Shown: in pieces, positions 6,291-11,473 of the stretch | Numbering within the stretch: the first letter of the stretch is position 1 | How the letters are laid out: the number at the start of each line of letters is the position of its first letter | Assembly: GCA_016780525.1 (NCBI GenBank) | Contig: JADHLR010000042.1 | Location: 1-11,473 of the forward strand | DNA from: Candidatus Puniceispirillum sp. | GTDB lineage: Bacteria > Pseudomonadota > Alphaproteobacteria > Puniceispirillales > Puniceispirillaceae | DNA: 11,473 nt | Direction of reading: 5' to 3' | Notes under the pieces: model-generated | Told to the model about the DNA's origin: nothing | Seen by the model: the letters and a program-made list of their open reading frames with translations, nothing else | The model's database searches: none | Program-made: the position numbers and the translations under genes

Positions 6291-7991
6291 TCAGCCGCCG
6301 CGGTGTTTAAAACTATCACGCCGAAAGCTGAACAAGGCATTCGGGTCAACAGCAACATCAACAACAGCCGGTTTGCCGCAGGCCAGTGCCGCTTCGATCG
6401 CGGCAGGCACGTCAGCCAGATTTTCCGCGCGATAGCCTGTGGCACCATATAGTTCGGCCAGCTTATCAAATGGTGGGCTCGACACATCAGCCCCCATATA
6501 ACGGCCATTAAAGAAATCCCGCTGATAGGCTTTTTCGGCTCCCCAGCAGCCATTATTCATCACCACCGTGACAGTGTTGATATTATGGTCAACCGCGGTG
6601 CTGAGTTCGGAAATGGTCATGCCAAAGCCGCCATCGCCCATCAGGCTGATCACTGGCCGTTCCGGCAGCGCTAATTTCACCCCCAGCCCGCAGGCAAACG
6701 AAAACCCGACAAGACCAAAATCCAACGGCGAAAAAAGGCTTTTCGGCCCGCCATAACGCAGCGCATCGGTTCCTTGCAGGCATAAGGTGCCGGCGTCAAA
6801 CGTCACCGCCGCATCATCTGGAAACACCTGCCGAAACGCCTTGAACAATCCAGATGGCTGGATCGGGTCAGTTTCGACAGCATCTTTGTCGCGTTGCGCC
6901 AAAAAGGCGGTGCGCTCTTGCTTGTAGCTGGCTGTCCATGCATCGGCAGTCGCACGGCGCTGAATTTTATCCAATGCCGCGACGAGCGCTGTTGCCGCAG
7001 CCGGCGCATCGCCCCATATGCCCAACGCAACCGGAAAAAACCTGCCAATGGCTGTTGGTTCAATTTCAATTTGGATGATCGCCGCGTCGCGATTAATATT
7101 ATCGTAGCTGTAAAAGGTTGAGTTGAAACCAAGACGCGTCCCTAACGCCAAAATCACATCGGCCTCTTTCACCAGACGCGAAGCCACAACATTACCACGC
7201 GGCCCCATTTGCCCGGCATTTAACGGATGTCCGAACGGCACGGCATCGCCATGCCCGGGTGATGTCACGATTGGCGCATTCAAACTTTCAGCCAATAAAA
7301 TAGCCGCTTCATGCCCATTGGTGTTTTTAATGCCGCCGCCGGCGATGATCACCGGGCGGTCAGCCCCGGCCAGCATCGCGGCTGCCGTTGAAATATCGTC
7401 GCTACTGGCCTGCGGCAGGCTCATATTGCGATAATGCTGCGGGGGCGGCGCGGTGGTAAATTCAGCTTGCCCGGACAAAACATCACGCGGCAAATTCACC
7501 TGCACCGGGCCACATCGCGGGGTCAGTGCGGTGCGAAATGCTTCGCGAAATATTTCCGGCACCCGATCGGTTGATGGCACTGTCCAGGTTTTTTTCGTGA
7601 TCGGGGTAAATAGCGCCTGTTGATCAACTTCCTGAAATGCATCGCGATAGAGATGACCCGATGACAAGGCCCCGGCTATGGATACCACCGGCGAATAAGC
7701 CGCTTTCGCCTGTGCCAGACCAGTCACCAGATTGGTCGCACCCGGGCCATTCTGACCAGCCAGAACAACCCCGGCCTTGCCGCTGGCACGGGCATATCCA
7801 TCGGCCATATGTGCGCCGGTGCGTTCATCATGAATGCCGATAAAATTAATGTCATTCGCATCATATAACGCGTCAAACATTTCCATAGTGGCAGAACCGA
7901 TCAGGCCAAAAACATATTCGGTTTTCTCGTTCCGTAAAGCGTCGACAGCGGCCTGACCGCCCGACAGGGTGCTGTTTGATTTTGTCGTCAT
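6291..7991 (-). CDS. Thiamine-diphosphate-dependent enzyme, sulfoacetaldehyde acetyltransferase/acetolactate synthase-like
   Basis: A 566-residue enzyme of the acetohydroxyacid synthase/pyruvate oxidase superfamily with PYR domain (about 10-175), central domain (about 195-335) and PP domain (about 385-545). Glu56 in GIHDERTGAHMADGYAR is the cofactor-activating glutamate. The Mg-ThDP motif runs from GDG (452-454) to NN (479-480). GQNGPGATN, FQEVDQQALF and NNGCWGAEKAYQRDFFNGRYMGAD resemble sulfoacetaldehyde acetyltransferase (Xsc) more than acetolactate synthase, which usually has TSGPGATN. I would not assign Xsc function: no phosphotransacetylase or sulfonate gene is in view. A decarboxylase, lyase or acyltransferase acting on a 2-oxo acid or aldehyde is the safe reading. 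Its ATG shares ATGA with the hydrolase stop (7988-7991), indicating translational coupling. The downstream aldehyde dehydrogenase partner suggests an aldehyde product or substrate. Confidence 0.88.
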   Translation of the reverse strand: MTTKSNSTLSGGQAAVDALRNEKTEYVFGLIGSATMEMFDALYDANDINFIGIHDERTGAHMADGYARASGKAGVVLAGQNGPGATNLVTGLAQAKAAYSPVVSIAGALSSGHLYRDAFQEVDQQALFTPITKKTWTVPSTDRVPEIFREAFRTALTPRCGPVQVNLPRDVLSGQAEFTTAPPPQHYRNMSLPQASSDDISTAAAMLAGADRPVIIAGGGIKNTNGHEAAILLAESLNAPIVTSPGHGDAVPFGHPLNAGQMGPRGNVVASRLVKEADVILALGTRLGFNSTFYSYDNINRDAAIIQIEIEPTAIGRFFPVALGIWGDAPAAATALVAALDKIQRRATADAWTASYKQERTAFLAQRDKDAVETDPIQPSGLFKAFRQVFPDDAAVTFDAGTLCLQGTDALRYGGPKSLFSPLDFGLVGFSFACGLGVKLALPERPVISLMGDGGFGMTISELSTAVDHNINTVTVVMNNGCWGAEKAYQRDFFNGRYMGADVSSPPFDKLAELYGATGYRAENLADVPAAIEAALACGKPAVVDVAVDPNALFSFRRDSFKHRGG

Positions 7992-8803
7992 AGCGCTAAC
8001 TTTCTCAAAAAATCAATGACTGGCTGGGTGAATGCCTGCGGCTGTTCAAGCAGACCTAAATGTTGCAGATCCGGCACAATAGATAGTTCGGCTGTTTCAA
8101 TTTCAGCCGCAATCGCCACACTCATATCGGGGGTGCTGCCAGTGTCATTGGCGCTGGTGATCACAATCGAGGGCGTTTTAATCGGCACTGCAGGACGGGT
8201 CAGTTCCGTCACCCCGGTGGCCAGCACCCATGCCGCCTCGGCATAGCTGTGCGGATCTACCCGGCGCCGCCATTCGCGCACCATCTCCATCAAGCCGGGG
8301 TTGGTTTCTCGAAATGCGGGGGTAAACCATCGCTCAAGCGCCGCTTCCATTGTTGCCATCGCGCCATCAACCCGCACCGCCGCCGCCCGTGTCTCGACCA
8401 GAGCCTGCGCCGCAGCACCCCGATCATGCGGCGAGTTTAAAATGGCCAGAGCAGACAAACGATGCGGGTAATCCAGCGCAAACCGGCGGTTAATCATGCC
8501 ACCAATCGAAAAGCCAACAACCGCCGCCTGTTCAATTTGCAAATGGTCAAGCAAGCCAAGCAATTGTTGGGCATAGAGTGAAAGGGTGGTTTGCTGTGAT
8601 GGTGCGGCGCTGTCGCCATGCCCCAAAAGGTCATAGGTCAGCAGCTGATAGTCAGCCGCAAAATCAGCAATATGATCCTGCCACATATGCCGGCACAGCC
8701 CCAACCCATGGATTAGCACCACGGTCGGTGCGCCAGCCCTGCCCGTCAGGTTATAGGCGGTGCCATCAGCTGCTATTTCATACCCCGGCGTGATTGTCGA
8801 CAT
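7988..8803 (-). CDS. Alpha/beta hydrolase, 3-oxoadipate enol-lactonase (PcaD)-like
   Basis: A 271-residue cytosolic alpha/beta-hydrolase. The oxyanion-hole motif is VLIHGLGL (His32, Gly33). The nucleophile elbow GFSIGG places Ser99. Asp220 (TSANDTGSTP) and His248 (PDLQHLG) complete the triad. RFALDYPHRLSALAILNSP after the elbow resembles PcaD-type lactonases and also C-C bond hydrolases of aromatic breakdown, so ester, lactone or C-C bond cleavage are all possible. There is no signal peptide. The ATG at 8803 has a strong AGGAG (8814-8818) ten bases upstream. The stop overlaps the ThDP-enzyme start as ATGA, so the two are made from one message and probably in fixed ratio. The aldehyde dehydrogenase lies 115 bases upstream on the same strand. 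Substrate not determinable from sequence. Confidence 0.9.
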   Translation of the reverse strand: MSTITPGYEIAADGTAYNLTGRAGAPTVVLIHGLGLCRHMWQDHIADFAADYQLLTYDLLGHGDSAAPSQQTTLSLYAQQLLGLLDHLQIEQAAVVGFSIGGMINRRFALDYPHRLSALAILNSPHDRGAAAQALVETRAAAVRVDGAMATMEAALERWFTPAFRETNPGLMEMVREWRRRVDPHSYAEAAWVLATGVTELTRPAVPIKTPSIVITSANDTGSTPDMSVAIAAEIETAELSIVPDLQHLGLLEQPQAFTQPVIDFLRKLAL

Positions 8804-8832
8804 CGTGCCTTATCTCCTTCACATCTTCTTAA

Positions 8833-8898
8833 TCATCGGCAATATGGTGAGGCATATGCTGGATATGCGTCTTGGTGCGGCTGATTTTTTGCAGTCAT
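8833..8898 (-). CDS. Possible 21-residue small protein between operon genes
   Basis: In the 115-base gap between aldehyde dehydrogenase and hydrolase, a minus-strand ATG at 8898 opens a 21-codon frame ending TGA at 8833. AGGA lies seven bases before the ATG. The peptide begins MTAKNQPHQD and ends AYPAYASPYCR, with three Tyr and a penultimate Cys. It has no hydrophobic segment and I recognise no family. It may be a real microprotein, a leader that controls ribosome access to the hydrolase, or chance. An overlapping 28-codon frame (8905 to 8819) ends on the hydrolase ribosome-binding site but has poor start spacing. Confidence 0.22.
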   Translation of the reverse strand: MTAKNQPHQDAYPAYASPYCR

Positions 8899-8918
8899 GG
8901 CGCATCCTGTTTTGACAA

Positions 8919-10400
8919 TCAACGCGGCTGAAACGGGTTGGCAATCGGTGTTGTGCTGAGATTCATCCAGACCGTTTTTGGTCTGGTGTAATCATACACC
9001 GCCTGCATGCCGCTTTCACGACCATAGCCGGACGTCTTCATACCGCCAAATTCAGCAATTGGCGAAATGACCCGATAGGTGTTGATCCAGATAATACCGG
9101 CACGGATACGCCGCGCCATCCGCACTGAACGGGCGCTATCGCGGGTAAAAATGCCAGCCGCCAGACCATGTTGTGACGCGTTCGCATGGGCGACAACTTC
9201 ATCTTCACTGGTAAAGCGCAAAACGCTGAGCACCGGGCCAAATAATTCAGTATCGACAATCGTCATATCCTGACGCGGACATTCAATAATAGTTGGTTCA
9301 AAGAACAAGCCTTTGCGGTCGGCAACACGCTGTCCACCGGTCAAAATACGACCGCCTTCGGTCTTCGCCAAAGCCACCTGTGTTTCAATATGCGTCATTT
9401 GCGCCGCGGTACAAAGCGGCCCCATTTGCGTCGCTTCATCCTGCGGATCACCAATTTTTATAGTTTTCGCAATTTCGACCATGCGTGCCAAAAACTGATC
9501 CGCGATTGAGTCATGAAGATACAGACGTGACCCGGCAACACAGCTCTGCCCTGTTGCAGCAAAAATACCAGCAATTGAACCGTTTACGGCGCTTTCTAAA
9601 TCCGCATCCTCAAAAACGATAAAGGGCGATTTGCCGCCAAGCTCCAGCGAAATCTCGGCAAAATTTTCTGCGGTATTTCTGATCACCTGTGCTGCCGACG
9701 CTGGCCCGCCGGTAAAGGACACACGCGCAACCGACGGATGCGATGTCAGGGTTTTGCCGCAAGGATCACCATGTCCGGTAATGATATTGACAACGCCGTC
9801 AGGAATGCCAGCCTGCTGGATCAATTTGCCAAATTCCAGCATTGGCGCCGCACCATGTTCTGATGCCTTTAACACAATGGCATTTCCAGCCGCCAAGGCC
9901 GGGCCGATTTTAACGGCGCTCAGGAACAATTGTGAATTCCACGGCACAATGGCGGCGACAACACCAATTGGTTCACGATCGGTGAAGACAAACATATCCG
10001 GCTTATCAATCGGCAATGTTTTACCGTCAATCTTATCAGCAGCACCGGCATAAAAATGAAAAAATTCAGCAATATATTTTGCCTGCCACCGGGTTTCGGT
10101 AAACATTTTTCCGGTGTCACGTGTTTCGATACGCCCCAGATCTTCAGATTTATCGGCCAATAAATCACCAAGCCGACGCAGATATTTGCCGCGCTCGGTC
10201 GGGGTCATGTTGGCCCAGGGCCCCTCATACATGGCGCGCTCAGCGGCTTTTACCGCGCGTTCAACATCCGCGGCGGTGGCCTCTGGCACCATCGCCCAGG
10301 CCTCGCCGGTGCTAGGGTCGATGCTCTCAAAGCAGCCACCATCAGCCGCATCCACCCATTGCCCGTCAATAAGCATCTGATATGTGATAAGACCAGACAT
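8919..10400 (-). CDS. NAD(P)-dependent aldehyde dehydrogenase
   Basis: A 493-residue enzyme of the aldehyde dehydrogenase superfamily at its usual length, oxidising an aldehyde to an acid with NAD or NADP. The oxyanion Asn is in PWNS (Asn155), the cofactor-binding Lys in VLKASE (Lys178), the Rossmann segment in VSFTGGPASAAQV, the general base in LELGGKSP (Glu253) and the nucleophile in GQSCVAGSR (Cys287). The C-terminal GGMKTSGYGRESG is also typical. Overall it resembles the broad betaine-aldehyde/semialdehyde group; the substrate cannot be named. ATG at 10400 with GAGG five bases upstream. It is the first gene of the minus-strand run and is divergent from the LysR regulator, the usual arrangement of a LysR-controlled catabolic operon. 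Its neighbours suggest it handles an aldehyde formed by the ThDP enzyme or hydrolase (inference). Confidence 0.94.
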   Translation of the reverse strand: MSGLITYQMLIDGQWVDAADGGCFESIDPSTGEAWAMVPEATAADVERAVKAAERAMYEGPWANMTPTERGKYLRRLGDLLADKSEDLGRIETRDTGKMFTETRWQAKYIAEFFHFYAGAADKIDGKTLPIDKPDMFVFTDREPIGVVAAIVPWNSQLFLSAVKIGPALAAGNAIVLKASEHGAAPMLEFGKLIQQAGIPDGVVNIITGHGDPCGKTLTSHPSVARVSFTGGPASAAQVIRNTAENFAEISLELGGKSPFIVFEDADLESAVNGSIAGIFAATGQSCVAGSRLYLHDSIADQFLARMVEIAKTIKIGDPQDEATQMGPLCTAAQMTHIETQVALAKTEGGRILTGGQRVADRKGLFFEPTIIECPRQDMTIVDTELFGPVLSVLRFTSEDEVVAHANASQHGLAAGIFTRDSARSVRMARRIRAGIIWINTYRVISPIAEFGGMKTSGYGRESGMQAVYDYTRPKTVWMNLSTTPIANPFQPR

Positions 10401-10703
10401 AGATTCCTCACTTTTTACCTGTCTGTTATCGGCACAAAATGGTGAAAATCATCATTCAAATAGGCGAATGGCGCAAGATGTGCGTTTTAAATGGCGTGAC
10501 CATGACCCCCAAACACTTGGCTGTGTTGTCGACGGCACCCCGGACAGCGTGCGGCAACAAACGATTAAAGCGCCATCCCTTTCCGGTCTGACAACCGGCA
10601 CATATGCGACATTATCACAATGATCAGATACAACCGTGTCATGTTTTGGCATGTTGCTCACGTCTCAACTTTCTGTATTCAGAGATGCCACAGCGCGGCC
10701 TAT

Positions 10704-10732
10704 TTGAAAAATGAATTATTCTGCATTATCAT
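10704..10732 (+). promoter_or_regulatory. Sigma70-type promoter for the LysR gene
   Basis: TTGAAA (10704-10709) and TATCAT (10727-10732) each match the consensus at 5 of 6 bases, with the ideal 17-base spacer. Transcription would start near 10739, about 22 bases before the LysR ATG. The match and position are seen directly; activity is inferred. Confidence 0.6.
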
Positions 10733-10753
10733 ATCGAAATTTTCGATTTTCAG
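10725..10753 (-). promoter_or_regulatory. Possible opposing promoter toward the catabolic genes
   Basis: On the minus strand CTGAAA (10753 to 10748; 4 of 6) and GATAAT (10730 to 10725; 5 of 6) lie 17 bases apart. The -10 overlaps that of the LysR promoter on the opposite strand. A transcript from here would have a leader of about 320 bases before the aldehyde dehydrogenase ATG, which is long, so a nearer promoter may exist. Confidence 0.3.
10733..10747. promoter_or_regulatory. Palindromic LysR-type operator candidate
   Basis: ATCGAAA-T-TTTCGAT is a perfect 7-1-7 inverted repeat. It contains the LysR-family box T-N11-A (T at 10734, A at 10746) with internal dyad symmetry, as known for this family. 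It begins directly after the -10 of the LysR promoter, covers its expected start site, and fills the spacer of the opposing promoter candidate. Binding here would suit autorepression by LysR. Confidence 0.55.
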
Positions 10754-10761
10754 GACGTGTT

Positions 10762-11473
10762 ATGAGATTATCAGCTTTACAGACATTTTTAACAATTATT
10801 GAAACCGGCAGCCTGTCACGCGCATCGGAAAAGCTAAATATTACCCAGTCAACTGTCACCGCCCGCCTGCAAGCACTCGAGGATGATCTTGGCCATACAT
10901 TACTGCACCGCCACCGCTCTGGGGTCAGTGTCACTGCAGCTGGCTTGCGATTAAAACGCTATGCCGAGGCCATGTCGGATTTATGGCGGCAAGCCTGCCA
11001 GGAAATCGCCCTGCCCGATCATGTCAGACTGATCTGTAATTTTGGCGTTCATCATTCCTTGTGGACAGGCTTGGGTCAGGTCATTTTTGAAAATATATGC
11101 CAATTGCGGCCGGATATCGCGGTCAGCGTATGGTCAGGGAATTCAGCGCAAATTTCAGACTGGCTGGATGCTGGTCTTGTTGATATTGGGCTAAGCCATG
11201 CTGCCGATGTAAAATCAAACCAGTCGGTTTTTGAGCTTGCCGCCGATCGGTTGGTGTTGGTGTCGCCGGACCCGCAAAATCCGATCGCGTTTGACCCAAA
11301 CTATATTTATATCGAGGCAGGAACGGATTTTGGGCGGCAACATGCCACGGCATTTGCCAGTGCCGGCATCGCCAATACCAGCTTTAACAATCCGCTTTGG
11401 GGGCTAGAGCATCTGTTACAAAATGGCGGGGCTGTTTATCTGCCATACCGGCTGGTTGAACAGCATCTGGCCA
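10762..11473 (+). CDS. LysR-family transcriptional regulator, 3' end outside window
   Basis: DNA-binding regulator; 237 residues are present and about 50-60 are probably missing. The N-terminal winged helix-turn-helix is clear: MRLSALQTFLTIIETGSLSRASEKLNITQSTVTARLQALEDDLG, with recognition helix around residues 28-38, then LLHRHRSGVSVTAAGLRL and the linker helix. From about residue 87 the periplasmic-binding-like effector domain begins (VRLICNFGV ... LDAGLVDIGLSHAAD ... DRLVLVSPD). The ATG has AGGA six bases upstream. It is divergent from the aldehyde dehydrogenase operon, so it is the likely regulator of that operon and, through the palindrome before its start, of itself. The effector is unknown but is commonly the pathway substrate or an intermediate. 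Confidence 0.93.
   Translation, partial: MRLSALQTFLTIIETGSLSRASEKLNITQSTVTARLQALEDDLGHTLLHRHRSGVSVTAAGLRLKRYAEAMSDLWRQACQEIALPDHVRLICNFGVHHSLWTGLGQVIFENICQLRPDIAVSVWSGNSAQISDWLDAGLVDIGLSHAADVKSNQSVFELAADRLVLVSPDPQNPIAFDPNYIYIEAGTDFGRQHATAFASAGIANTSFNNPLWGLEHLLQNGGAVYLPYRLVEQHLA

Larger units (their letters stand above)
10401..10761. other. Divergent control region between aldehyde dehydrogenase and LysR gene
   Basis: 361 bases. The regulator-proximal 60 bases hold a promoter and palindrome (listed separately). The rest is unexplained. It contains a 51-codon plus-strand frame (10468-10623, starting MAQDVRFKWRDH and ending TYATLSQ) and an overlapping GTG-started 69-codon minus-strand frame (10661-10452). 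Neither resembles a family I know; either could be a decayed gene remnant or chance. CCGGT (10583-10587) and ACCGG (10594-10598) form a small inverted repeat. No clear promoter was seen close to the aldehyde dehydrogenase start. Confidence 0.45.

Noticed and set aside
6286..6297. CGGC-GTCA-GCCG inverted repeat over the ThDP-gene stop as a terminator
   Set aside because: Four-bp stem, inside the coding end and without a T run on the minus strand.
10639..10653. Two CATG copies six bases apart in the divergent region
   Set aside because: Too short to stand out from chance.
1..11473. CRISPR array, tRNA, rRNA, insertion sequence or phage genes
   Set aside because: Searched by eye; no repeat array, no transposase or integrase motifs, and no cloverleaf-like or rRNA-like stretch was found.

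Overview
The window looks like chromosomal DNA from a mid-GC alphaproteobacterium. The basis is protein style: a Pol IV with the N-terminal Cys-pair extension familiar from alphaproteobacteria, several EamA carriers, pirin, and an Xsc-like thiamine-diphosphate enzyme. A marine lineage of the SAR116 type would fit, but that is inference from composition and gene content only. I see no rRNA, tRNA, CRISPR array, insertion sequence or phage gene. Base composition looks even throughout.

Left part (1-3592): a 5'-truncated EamA/DMT carrier (+) meets a second complete EamA/DMT carrier (-) tail to tail. The second carrier is divergent from a two-gene + strand unit encoding a pirin-type bicupin and a VOC-fold (glyoxalase/extradiol dioxygenase-like) metalloprotein. 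The VOC stop codon overlaps the stop codon of dinB on the other strand (shared TTAA).

Right part (3589-11473): a long minus-strand run reads aldehyde dehydrogenase, alpha/beta hydrolase, Xsc-like ThDP enzyme, old-yellow-enzyme-type oxidoreductase, dinB. Hydrolase and ThDP enzyme overlap by ATGA. A LysR-type regulator, cut by the window end, is divergent from the aldehyde dehydrogenase across 361 bases. The regulator's proximal promoter region carries a perfect 7-1-7 palindrome containing a T-N11-A LysR-type box. The palindrome fills the spacer of a possible opposing promoter aimed at the catabolic genes.

Working hypothesis (inference): LysR controls a small catabolic operon. A hydrolase opens or cleaves the substrate, a ThDP enzyme decarboxylates or transfers an acyl group from a 2-oxo acid or aldehyde, an aldehyde dehydrogenase oxidises the aldehyde, and a flavin ene-reductase removes a conjugated double bond. 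The substrate cannot be read from the sequence. The less expected points are a 21-codon reading frame between the first two operon genes, a pair of 22-base-period direct repeats behind the ThDP gene, and dinB placed 38 bases behind the oxidoreductase with no SOS box that I could find.
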